A DNA stretch of 64,000 nt. Source: Triticum aestivum (taxonomy: Eukaryota > Streptophyta > Magnoliopsida > Poales > Poaceae). A model generated the notes under the pieces. That model did not search any database. It was not told where the DNA came from and saw nothing but the letters and a program-made list of their open reading frames with translations. The position numbers were made by a program, and so were the translations under genes. Where the stretch lies: positions 524,463,184 to 524,527,183 of the forward strand of contig NC_057795.1 in assembly GCF_018294505.1 (NCBI RefSeq), read 5' to 3'. This document shows, piece after piece, positions 48,189-58,768 of the stretch (position 1 is the stretch's first letter; each line of letters begins with the position of its first letter).

Positions 48189-49242
48189 ATTTCGCCAATC
48201 ATGGGTCGTACTATTCGTGGACCATAACGGGCCGTTAATAGACAGTATTTGATAACTCTATGAAAATAGCCCAGCGGGTTTTTTTGACATGAAAACGGCC
48301 CAACGTATTAACGGTCCGCAAACGGGCCGACTGTAACGACGGGCTGAATTTGGTCCACAAGCAGAAAATGACAGTAACAGGCCGTATGTAACCGAATGCT
48401 GCAAATGAGCCCAAGAATCAATGGGCCCTGAGAAGGCCGAAAGATAACTTGGGCTGGAAACGGCCCAATAGAATAACGGGCCGTTAATGGGTATAAAGTG
48501 ATACACTGTTCATTATGGGCCAGTTTCACCACGGGCCGTTAATGGGCCAATAGTTGCAAAGGGCCTCATATGGGTCGAAAGAAGTCATGGGCCACACATG
48601 GGCCGGAAGTTAAAACGGGCTGGAATCATATTGGACGGCCTAGATGATGCTACTGGGCCTAATTCAGATAGGGCGTAAGGGTCCCTGGGTTAGCGGGCTG
48701 TAAATGGGCTATATCCGAACATGTCGTTAACATGCTTTCTGTGGGCCGGCCTGCCACCTTTTGACCAAGTCAAACGGGCCGGCCTTTTCACAGGAATGGG
48801 CCTCTGTTGGGCCGTGCCACGTGTCGCCGTATCATAGGCGCCTTCGGTCCAATGAGCGGATGACATCTATCCCAACGGTGAGCCGACACGTGTTTCCTCC
48901 AGCCAATGATGATTTTACACGTGGAAAATCCCCATTGGTCGGGGCTGTTAACGGGTTATCGGATCCAAAACCCGACCCGATAGCTTAACGGTGTTCCGTT
49001 ACGGTGGATGCCACGTGTCGGTCACCCTTGACGAAAGCACTTTTGTGACGCGCGATTTATCGTCATGGAATTGGACACTTTCGTGATAATAATTTTGGTA
49101 ATGTCATGGAACACTTCTACGACAGCACAGGTATGACTATCTTGATTCTGTCATAAAATCGTCATGGATGTACATGCATGACAAAAAACGCGACCTACTG
49201 TGACAAACACGTATCATCACGAAAGTGTATTTTTTTGTAGTG

Positions 49243-50822
49243 ATGTTATTAGACAACGGTGAACCTTCGAACTATGAAGAATCGACGGTGGGCCCAGATT
49301 CCAACAAATGGCTTGAAGCCATGCAATCCGAGATAGGATCCATGTATGAAAACAAAGTATGGACTTTGACAGACTTGCCCGATGATCGACGAGCGATAGA
49401 AAATAAATGGATCTTTAAGAAGAAGACGGACGCGGATGGTAATGTTACCATCTATAAAGCTCGACTTGTCGCTAAGGGTTATCGACAAGTTCAAGGGGTT
49501 GACTACGATGAGACCTTCTCTCTAAGTCCGTCCGAATCATGTTAGCAATTGCCGCATTCTATGATTATGAGACATGGCAAATGGACGTCCAAACGGCATT
49601 CCTTAACGGCTTTCTTAAGGAAGAATTGTATATGATGCAGCCGGAAGGTTTTGTTGATCCTAAGAATGCTAACAAGGTATGCAAGCTCCAGCGCTCCATC
49701 TATGGGCTGGTGCAAGCATCTTGGAGTTGGAACATTCGCTTTGATGTAATGATCAAAGCGTTTGGGTTTATGCAGACTTATGGAGAAGCCTGTGTTTACA
49801 AGAAAGTGAGTGGGAGCTCTGTAGCATTTCTCATATTATATGTGGATGACATACTGTTGATGGGAAATGATATAGAACTCTTGGAAAGCATAAAGGCCTA
49901 CTTGAATAAGTGTTTTTCAATGAAGGACCTTGGAGAAGCTGCTTACATATTAGGCATCAAGATCTATAGAGATAGATCGAGACGCCTCATAGGTCTTTCA
50001 CAAAGCACATACCTTAATAAGATATTGAAGAAGTTCAATATGGATCAGTCCAAGAAAGGGTTCTTGCATGTATTGCAAGGTGTGAAATTGAGCTCGACTC
50101 AAAGCCCGACCATGGCAGAAGATAGAGAAAAGATGAGTGTCATCCCCTATGCCTCAGCCATAGGGTCTATTATGTATGCCATGTTGTGTTCCAGACCTGA
50201 TGTAAACCTTGCCGTAAGTTTGGTAGGAAGGTACCAAAGTAATCCCGGCATGGAACACTGGACAGCGGTCAAGAATATCCTGAAGTACCTGAAAAGGACT
50301 ATGGATATGTTTCTCGTTTATGGAGGTGACGAAGAGCTCATCGTAAAGGGTTACGTCAATGCTAGCTTCGACACAGATCTGGATGACTCCAAGTCACAAA
50401 CCGGATACGTGTATATTTTGAATGGTGGGGCAGTAAGCTGGTGCAGTTACAAGCAAAGCGTCGTGGCGGGATCTACATGTGAAGCGGAGTACATGGCAGC
50501 CTCGGAGGCAGCACATGAAGCAATCTGGATGAAGGAGTTCATTACCGACCTAGGAGTTATTCCCAATGCGTCGGGCCCGATGACTCTCTTCTGTGACAAC
50601 ACTGGAGCTATTGCCCTTGCCAAGGAGCCCAGGTTTCACAAGAAGACCAGGCACATCAAGCATCGCTTCAACTCCATTCGTGAAAATGTTCAAGATGGAG
50701 ACATAGATATTTGTAAAGTGCATACGGATCTGAATGTCGCAGATCCATTGACTAGACCTCTTCCACGAGCAAAACATGATCAACACCAGAACTCTATAGG
50801 TGTTCGATTCATCACAATGTAA
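49243..50822 (+). pseudogene. pol: Copia pol (reverse transcriptase/RNase H), truncated
   Basis: Starts in mid-protein (DNGEPSNYEESTVGPDSNKW). Reverse transcriptase: NKWIFKKKTDADGN, YKARLVAKGY, WQMDVQTAFLNGFLKEELYM, catalytic YVDDILL. RNase H: VKGYVNASFDTDLDDSKSQT, STCEAEYMAASEAAHEAIW, FCDNTGAIALAKEPRFHKKT. At about 49520 a short deletion plus one base breaks the frame between TFSLSP and the next block (VRIMLAIAAFYDY); the remainder is open to TAA at 50820-50822. Protease, integrase and gag are lost. Not functional. Confidence 0.88.
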
Positions 50823-50854
50823 CTAGATTATTGACTCTAGTGCAAGTGGGAGAC

Positions 50855-52580
50855 TGTTGGAAATATGCCCTAGAGGCAATAATAAAATGGTTATTATTAT
50901 ATTTCCTTGTTCACGATAATTGTATATCATTCATGCTATAATTGTATTGACTGGAAACCGTAATACATGTGTGAATACATAGACCACAACAAGTCCCTAG
51001 CGAGCCTCTAGTTGACTAGCTCGTTGATCAACAGATGGTCATGGTTTCCTGACTATGGACATTGGATGTCATTGATAACGGGATCACATCATTGGGAGAA
51101 TGATGTGATGGACAAGACCCAATCCTAAGCATAGCACAAGATCATGTAGTTCGTTTGCTAAAGCTTTTCTAATGTCAAGTATCATTTCCTTAGACCATGA
51201 GATTGTGCAACTCCCGGATACCGTAGGAATGCTTTGGGTCTACCAAACGTCACAATGTAACTGGGTGGCTATAAAGGTGCACTACAGGTATCTCCGAAAG
51301 TGTTTGTTGGGTTGGTACGAGTCAAGATTGGGATTTGTCACTCCGTATGACGGAGAGATATCTCTGGGCCCACTCGGTAATGCATCATCATAATGAGCTC
51401 AATGTGACTAAGTAGTTGGTCACAGGATCATGCATTACGGAACGAGTAAAGTGACTTGCCGGTAACGAGATTGAACGAGGTATTGGGATACCGACGATCG
51501 AATCTCGGGCAAGTAACGTACTGATCGATAAAGGGACTTGTATACGGGATTACTTGAATCCTTGACATCGTGGTTCATCCGATGAGATCATCGTGGAACA
51601 TGTGGGAGTCAACATGGGTATCCATATCCCGTTGTTGGTTATTGGCCAGAGAGTTGTCTCGGTCATGTCTGCATGATTCCCGAACCTGTAGGGTCTACAC
51701 ACTTAAGGTTCGATGACGCTAGGGTTATAAGGAAGATTTGTATGTGATTACTGAATGTTGTTCGGAGTCCTGGATGAGATCCCTGACGTTGCGAGGAGTT
51801 CCAGAATGGTCCGGAGGTGAAGATTTATATATGGGAAGTCATCATATGGTCACCGGAAATATTCGGGGGTATACCCGTATTGTACCGGGACCACCGGAGG
51901 GGTTCCGGGGGTCCACTGGGTGGTTCCACCTACCCCGGAGGGCCTTATGGGCTGTAGGTGCAAGGGAACCAGCCCCAAGTGGGCTGGGCGCCACCCCCCT
52001 AGGGCCCATCCGCCTAGGGTTGGGGGGGCCCTAAAGGGGGTGCCCCCCTTTGGCTTGGGGGGCAAGCCCCCTCCCCCTTGGCCGCCGCCACCCCTCTAGA
52101 TCCCATCTAGAGGGGCCGGCCCCCTTCCCTCTTCTCCCTATAAATAGAGGGGTGGAGGGAGGGTGCAGCACCACATCCAAGGCGCTGCCTCTCCCCTCCC
52201 CAACACCTCTCCTCCTCCGCGTGAGCTTGGCGAAGCCCTGCCGGAGAACTGCCACTCCATCACCACCACGCCGTCGTGCTGCTGTTGGAGCCTTATTCCT
52301 CAACCTCTCCCTCCTCCTTGCTGGATCAAGGCACGGGAGACGTCACCAGGCTGCACGTGTGTTGAACGCGGAGGCACCGTTGTTCGGTGCTTAGATCGGA
52401 TTCGGCCGCGATCTGAAGCGCTACGTGTACGACTCCTCCAACCGCGTTCTTGCAACGCTTCCGTTTCGTGATCTTCAAGGGTATGAAGATGCACTCCCCT
52501 CTATCTCTCGTTGCTAGTTACTCCATAGATTGATCTTGGTGATGCGTAGAAAATATTAATTTCTGCAACGATCCCCAACA
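50855..52580 (+). repeat. Angela/WIS-type 3' LTR, 1726 bp
   Basis: Starts TGTTGGAAATATGCCCTAGA and ends GATCCCCAACA. A TATA box TATAAATAG is at 52139-52147. The length and start match the BARE-1/WIS/Angela group. A strong G/C inverted repeat lies about 100 bp upstream of the TATA box. Confidence 0.92.
52139..52147 (+). promoter_or_regulatory. LTR TATA box
   Basis: TATAAATAG in CTCCCTATAAATAGAGGGG, the usual promoter position in BARE-1-type LTRs. Confidence 0.75.
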
Positions 52581-53307
52581 CAACTCCATATACTATTTCC
52601 CAATGATATATGGTTATCCTATGATGTTTGAGTAGATCCATTTTGTCCTATGAGTTAATCGCGATCTTGGTTGGTATGATTGTATATTTTATTTATGGTG
52701 CTATCCTACAGTGCCCACCGTTCTCGCGCAAACATGAGGGGCCCCCGCTGTAGGGTGTTGCAATATGTTCATGGTTTGCTTATTGTCAGTGTTGCAGGGG
52801 TGACAGCAACCTAAACGCGGATAAGTGGGTTATGGCGTATGGGAGTAAAGATGACTTGGTACTTAATGCTATGGTTGGGTTTCACGACCTTAATGATCTT
52901 TAGTAGTTGCGGATGCTTGCTAGAGTTCCAATCATAAGTGCATATGATCCAAGTAGAGAAAGTATGTTAGCTCCTGTCTCTCCCTCATATAAAATTGCAA
53001 GAATGATTACCGGTACTTGTTATCGATTACCTAGGGACAAATGACTTTCCTGTTGACAAAAGCTATCCACATTTACTACCTTGCAATTTATTCGTAGTAT
53101 TATTCTTGCAAAGTACTCGTAGTTTTATTCTTGCAAAATAGTTTCATACTTGTTTTAGGTAAAGCAAACGTCAAGTGTGTGTAAAGTTGTATTGGTGGTT
53201 GATAGAACTTGAGGGAATATTTGTTCTGCCTTTAGCTCCTCATTGGGTTCGACACTTTTATTTATCGAAGAAGGCTACAAACGATCCCCTATACTTGTGG
53301 GTTATCA
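52581..53307 (+). repeat. Gypsy-like LTR, 3' portion
   Basis: 727 bp left of the LTR end. The final CCCCTATACTTGTGGGTTAT plus CA is characteristic of these LTRs. Open frames are short and noncoding. Confidence 0.65.
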
Positions 53308-53318
53308 AGACCTTTTTC

Positions 53319-53335
53319 TGCCGCTGTTGCCGGGG
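53319..53335 (+). other. Primer-binding site, Asp-tRNA-like, degenerate
   Basis: TGCCGCTGTTGCCGGGG differs at two positions from the common TGGCGCCGTTGCCGGGG, the complement of the Asp-tRNA 3' end used by Athila-like Gypsy elements. Confidence 0.6.
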
Positions 53336-53431
53336 AGCAATAGCGTGGGGTGAATATTCTCGTGTGTGCTTGTTTGCTTTATCACTAAGTAGTTTTTATT
53401 TTCTGTTCTAAGTTGTTCTCTATCTTTAGTT

Positions 53432-54773
53432 ATGGCTATGGAACACGAAACACCAAAAAAAAGTTGTACTTGATAGCCATGGAGATGGGGAACATCCTAA
53501 AACCCTCGATGCTAGTTATGTGAAAATTATTATGCACTACTTTGATAATCCTGAGAAAACCCCATTCAACTTGATAATGGGAGTAATGTTGGATCAACGT
53601 GAATACTTTAGGGATTATCGCTCGACACAAAAAGGGAAACTTTTATGGGATCAAATTTCTATGTTGCATTGGTATGATCGGGATTTATGCTTGAGATATG
53701 ATTTTTACTTGTTGCTCTAGGATGAATTCTCCACACCTTCCTTTTTCATGCAAATTTAATGATAATGAAACCTTGGCTTCTTATGCCAATGGTATATATG
53801 ATTACTATGATGTGGAACGAATAGAAGAATTTGTTGCTTTTAAGGGTGCTTATGAAATTGAATCTTTGTTTTTAAAGTATGAAGCTTTTGATGATGATGT
53901 TTATAGACCTGAAAATTTTTCCATCCTTAAATATTGCTATGATAATTATAAATACAATTCCGTATTGATGCATTTATTGAGAAAATCTCCGATGTCCAAT
54001 AGGAGACTAATATTTTGTAGGAGTCTATGTAGAAGGAATTGATGAAACTGTGAGCTCATTGGATGAAAAAGATGATGAGGAGAGAGAAGAACAAAAGGAG
54101 GAAGAGCGGATTAGCTACCCGTGCCCACCTTCTAATGAGAGTAACTCTTCAACTAATACATTGTTTAATGTCCCTTCGTTCTTACCGAAGGATGAATGCT
54201 ATGATAATTGCTATGATCCCATTGATTCGTTTGAAATATCCCTTTTTGATGATGCTTGCTATGCTTGTTGCCAAGATGCCAATATGAATTATGCTATTGG
54301 AGATGAACTTGCTATTGTTCCTTATGTTAAACATGAAATTGTTGCTATTGCACCCACACATGATAGTCCTATTATCTTTTTGAATTCTCCAAACTACACT
54401 ATATCGGAGAAGTTTGCTCTTATTAAGGATTATATTGATGGGTTGCCTTTTACTGTTGCACGTGATAATTTTGATGAATATAATATGCATGTGCTTGCTG
54501 CTCCTACTTGCAATTATCATGAGAGAGGAACTACATCTCCACCTCTCTATGTTTCCAACACAATAAAATTGCAAGAAACTACTTATGCTATGTATTGTCC
54601 TTTACTTGATGTGCATGAATTGTTCTTGTATGACATGCCCGATGCATAGGAAGAGAGTTAGACTTCGTCATTGCTTGATATATGTTGCTTTGTGCTCACT
54701 ACTAAATGCCAAATCATTGCTAATTCAAATTGGCTTTGATATACCTTGGGATCCGGGTGGATCCATTACTTGA
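53432..54773 (+). pseudogene. Unknown ORF of non-autonomous Gypsy-like element
   Basis: Begins MAMEHETPKK and then changes frame several times: 53460-53720, 53721-54010, 54011-54649 and 54600-54773. Readable parts are SYVKIIMHYFDNPEKTPF, YANGIYDYYDVERIEEF, an acidic stretch (EKDDEEREEQKEEER), YTISEKFALIKDYIDGLPF and a C-terminus SLLIQIGFDIPWDPGGSIT. It has no similarity that I recognise to gag or pol domains. The consistent order across frames shows that it was one protein of about 440 residues. Function unknown. Confidence 0.65.
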
Positions 54774-57360
54774 GCACTTTATGCCTAGCTTAATGGCTTT
54801 AAAGAAAGCACTGCCAGGGAGACAACTCGGAAGTTTTAGGGAGTCATTTATTTCTATTGAGTGCTTTTACAAAGTTTAAAAACAAAAAAATATAGAGGGG
54901 AACGTAAAACTTTTCACAAAAGAGAAGTGATTGAAAGGTGATGCATTGCGGAAGTGAGGGTCGACCTTGAACACTTGTGTTCATGCCCATGGAAACAATG
55001 TAGAATTTTTCATGAAGATTCTTTCAAAAATAATTATCCCCTTGTACAAAGCCATTGTATTATAAAAATAATGTGCCAAGATTTGCCTTTAGGATGAGTA
55101 GATTGCTTGTTGGTATGTGCAGTGCAAAAAATGAACTTTGTCTGTAGCTTGCGATTTTACATTTTTTACTGGAACGTCAAACGGTTCTGAAACTTTTTGC
55201 ATAGTCTTTCTATACAATTTTTTATTTGTCATAAGTTTTTCAGAATTTTTGGAGCAACAGAAGTATGGTAGATGTTCAGATTACTACAGACTGTCCTGTT
55301 TAAGATAGATTCTGTTTTTGATGCATTGTTTTGCTTGTTTTGATGAAACTATCGATTTTTATCGGTGGTATGAGCCATGGAAAAGTTATATTACAGTAGC
55401 TACAATGCAAAAACAAAATATGAATTGGTTTGCAACAGTACTTAGAGTAATGATTTGCTTTATTATACTAACGGATCTTATCGAGCTTTTTGTTGAGTTT
55501 TGTGTGGATGAAGTGATCAAAGATCGAGGAGGTCTCAATATGAGGAGAAGGAGGAGAGGAAAGAGCTCAAGCTTGGGGATGACCAAGGCACCCCAAGTAA
55601 ATATTCAAGGAGACTCAAGCGTCTAAGCTTGGGGATGCCCCGGAAGGCATCCCATCTTTCTTCAACAAGTATCGGTATGTTTTCATCTTCGTTTTGTTCA
55701 TGTGATATGTGCAAATCTTGGAGCGTCTTTTGCATTTAGTTTTCATTCTTCTTTTATGCACCATGCTGGTATGATATAGTCCATTGTTGATTTACAGAAT
55801 GATCATTGCACTTCACTTATATCTTTTGAGTATGGCTTTATAGAATGCTTCATGTGCTTCACTTATATCATTTGAAGTGTGGATTGCTTGTTTCTCTTCA
55901 CATAGAAAACCAATGTTCGTAGAATCCTCTTTTGCTTCACTTATATTTGTTAGAGCATGATCTTTTGTAGAAAGAATTAAACTCTCATGCTTCACTTATG
56001 TCTATTTAGAGAGACAAATGGAATTGGTCATTTGCATGGTTAGTCATAAAAATCCTACATAAAACTTATGGATCACTGAATATGATATGTTTGATTGTGC
56101 AGTAGTTTTGCAATACAGGGATGGAATATGTGGGAAGTACTAGTAAACGGCTGTGGTTAGTAGGAATATTGGTATTAAGGTTTGTGATTCCCGAAGCATG
56201 CACGTATAGTCTCTCGTTATGCCGGGAAGTTGGAGCTCAATTTATCCTTGATTGTCTATCTTTGTGTGAAGGTCGGGGGCGCGCGATGGTTAACTCCTAC
56301 CAACCTCCCCCCTAGGGGCATGCGTAGTAGTACTTTGCTTCGACGGCTAATAAAATTCTGCAATAAGTATATGAGTTCTTTATGACTAATGTGAGTCCAT
56401 GGATTATACGCACTCTTACCTTTCCGCAATTTGCTAGCCTCTACGGTACCGTGCATTGCCCTTTCTCACCTCGAGACTGGGTGCAAACTTCGCAGGTGCA
56501 TCCAAACCCCGTGACATGATACACTCTATCACACATAAGCCTTATTATATCTTCCTCAAAACAGCCACCATACCTACCTATTATGGCCTTTCCATAGTCA
56601 TTTCGAGATTATTGACATGCAACTTCCAGCGCTTCCGTTTTGATTACTTGAGAATTCATTGTCATATTGCTTTGCATGATCATATAGCTGACATAGTAGT
56701 TGTGGTTCAGCCACCGTGCATCATTTTTATACATGGTACACTAGATCATTGCACATCCTGGTACACTGCCAGAGGCATTCATATAGTCATATTTTGTTAT
56801 AGGTATCGAGTTGTAATTTTTATTTCTTTTGAGTTATAAGTAAATAGAAGTGTGATGATCATCATTTTTAGAGCAGTGCCCCGGTGAGGAAAGGATGATG
56901 GAGACTATGATTCCCCCACAAGTCGGGATGAGACTCCGGTCAACGAGAAAAAAAGGAGAAAAAGAAAAAAAAGAAAAAAAGAGAAAAAGAAAAAATAAAC
57001 AAAGAGAGAAGGGGCATTGTTAGTATCCTTTACCACACTTGTGCTTCAAAGTAGCACCATGTTTTTCATATGGAGAGTCTCCTATGTTGTCACTTTCATA
57101 TACTAGTGGGAATTTTTCATTATAGGATTAGATGCACACCGACTTAGTTTTCATATGGAGCTTTCATACACTCATAGCTCTTAGTGCATTCATTGCATGG
57201 AAATCCCTACTCCTCGAATTGATATCAGTTGATGGGCATCTCCATAGCCCGTTGGTCATCTGCATTGATGTGAGACTTTCTTACTTTTTGTCTTCTATAT
57301 ATTTACCCATATCATCATACTCTATTCCACCCGTAGTGCTATATCCATGGCCCGCGCTCA
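54774..57360 (+). other. Noncoding 3' region of the Gypsy-like element
   Basis: No gene. Repeated words AAGCTTGGGGATG at 55570 and 55626 and CTTCACTTATAT at several places (55810-55990) are typical of this element type. A GAAAAA-rich purine run at 56945-57010 is a slippage-prone tract. Confidence 0.55.
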
Positions 57361-58498
57361 TGTAAGAATGCACCGACTTCTGGGAGCCGGCCGCGTGTCC
57401 GGAAGGTGTGAGGGGCTTCGCTAGCACCGATGTCTTGAAATGTCATTAGGTCTGGATGAGGCTACCCGGAGTCTATCCCCCCGACAGGTTACCAGGCGAC
57501 ATGCGATGCATGTAACCAAACGCCATGACTTGTGTTTTCGTCTAAACAAGCGGGCAACCAAACAACCTACCATTCGCTTTGTCACACGCAGACTAGATAG
57601 TATACAAGCAACCAAACAACATTCATATATTGATTTTTTGTCTGTTTACCCTCAGTCAAGGCTCAATTGAGACATAGATGCAATGCAGGCAAAAGTTGAT
57701 ACGCCAACTGAACATGTCCATGGTATCTATCATGTTTTTCCGAAGTAATGCACCTCGGAAGGTGGAGGAGAAGCGGATGATTTCTTTTTTTAACACAGAA
57801 GCGGAGGTTTTTTTATTTTTTTAGTGACCACACATTTTATATTAAATAAACATACTACCAACATACGTGGAGATCATCAGACAAACAGGACCAAGACAAA
57901 TGTCCTAAAAACTATGTAGAAAGGACCTCAAGTTTATTTTTTACACAAAGTTCCCTTGAGGTATGTGCACATATCAAAGCCAACAACTGTCACCAAACTC
58001 CAGCGTCGCTGAGGCACTCGTCGAAAGAGAAGTGCAGCCTCCACATCTCAAGATAGAGGGCATCATCATCACCAAATTGGCTTTTAGAGCTGATGAACAG
58101 ACACGCTGCAAGCAGCCAGGCACTTGTCTCCGTGGCACGTCAGCCGGGGAACATCCGCATGCGGCCTAGACCCGGATTCATCGCTTCCCGCCGATGAAGT
58201 TGGGGAAGAACACTGAAAACCCTGTTGTCGGACCACAAATCCCACTTATGGACTAACATCTTGTCCTGACCTAGTGACCCATGGCGCTACGAAAGACGAG
58301 AGCCATAGACGACACAACAAACAAATAATCTTACTGTCACGAATAGCTAGCAAGAAAACGATGCCACCGACTTCTCAACATCGTCATGAAGGTCCTCGTG
58401 GTGGTGAGGAAGAGGCCAAAACAAATTTATTCATCGCGGCTCTGTCCTCACCGCTCCAGCGCCATCAAAGCACCATCAAACGAAACACACCCTACCTA
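57361..58498. other. Intergenic DNA with probable retroposed sequence
   Basis: No gene is supported. Around 57480-57620 there are two copies of GCAACCAAACAAC and other short repeats of DNA-transposon type. From a T-rich run at 57806-57822 rightward the minus strand could be read as an A-tailed sequence, but no coding domain is seen. Confidence 0.3.
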
Positions 58499-58602
58499 AA
58501 CAATCGGGAAATTACGACAGGAGCAGGTGCTATTAGAGAACAATTAGCAGATTTGGATTTGCGAATTATTATAGAAAATTCTTTGGTCGAATGGAAGGAA
58601 TT
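58499..58602 (+). other. rpoC1: Plastid DNA insertion (rpoC1 fragment)
   Basis: About 104 bp encode [20 protein letters not shown] and NSLVEWKE, which I recognise as a conserved part of the plastid RNA polymerase beta' subunit (rpoC1). The AT-rich bases and the open frame contrast with the flanks: similarity starts at NNRE (after TPYL) and ends at WKE, followed by FEFQQS, which is not rpoC1. This is a nuclear-integrated plastid fragment (NUPT), not a gene. The exact edges are uncertain by a few bases. Confidence 0.85.
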
Positions 58603-58735
58603 CGAATTCCAACAATCAGCGAGAGGTTCCCCACACCATGGGTGAGAAAATAGGATCTCCTCCTTCACCCACCGCAAGAGCGGGAGTAGAGGGGGCGGAG
58701 GCCGTGGACTCATCGGCGTCCAGGAGGAGGATTTC

Positions 58736-58745
58736 TTTTTTTTTT
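58736..58745 (-). other. LINE poly-A tail
   Basis: Ten T on the plus strand read as the A-tail of the minus-strand LINE, just after the ORF2 stop. Confidence 0.75.
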
Positions 58746-58768
58746 AGGGCAAAGCAAAGCTTTATAGA

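Larger units (their letters stand above)
47616..49242. mobile_element. CACTA (En/Spm) transposon 3' end
   Basis: The right terminus GTATTTTTTTGTAGTG ends at 49242; the inverse, CACTACAAAAAAATAC, is a typical CACTA end. Inside lie dense subterminal repeats (GGGCC-rich, 47944 to about 48800) and repeated CACGTG words (48829, 48890, 49011). The next base continues a Copia pol frame, so the edge is exact and the putative 3-bp duplication is ATG (49243-49245). A matching left terminus was not found, so the element is truncated or its left end is too diverged. The gene at 42082-47615 is probably part of it. Confidence 0.75.
49243..52580 (+). mobile_element. Angela/WIS/BARE-1-type Copia element, 3' part
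   Basis: Plus strand: the reverse transcriptase-RNase H end of pol, a PPT (AGTGCAAGTGGGAGAC) and the full 3' LTR. The 5' half is missing; the break is the CACTA terminus at 49242. To the right it abuts Gypsy-like LTR sequence at 52581. Confidence 0.9.
52581..57360 (+). mobile_element. Non-autonomous Gypsy-like retrotransposon, 5' part
   Basis: The 5' LTR is cut on its left by the Angela/WIS element and ends TGTGGGTTATCA at 53307. A degenerate Asp-tRNA-type PBS follows at about 53319-53335. The internal region holds one decayed ORF of unknown function and a long noncoding part, including a purine run at 56945-57010. No pol domain is found, so it depends on another element. I recall this ORF and leader from abundant Sabrina/WHAM-like Gypsy elements of wheat, but the family name is uncertain. 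No 3' LTR is recognised, and the right edge (about 57360) is approximate. Confidence 0.65.

Noticed and set aside
58274..58645. A 123-codon protein gene containing the rpoC1-like peptide
   Set aside because: The frame is open by chance on both sides of the plastid insertion, and the flanking residues have no family.
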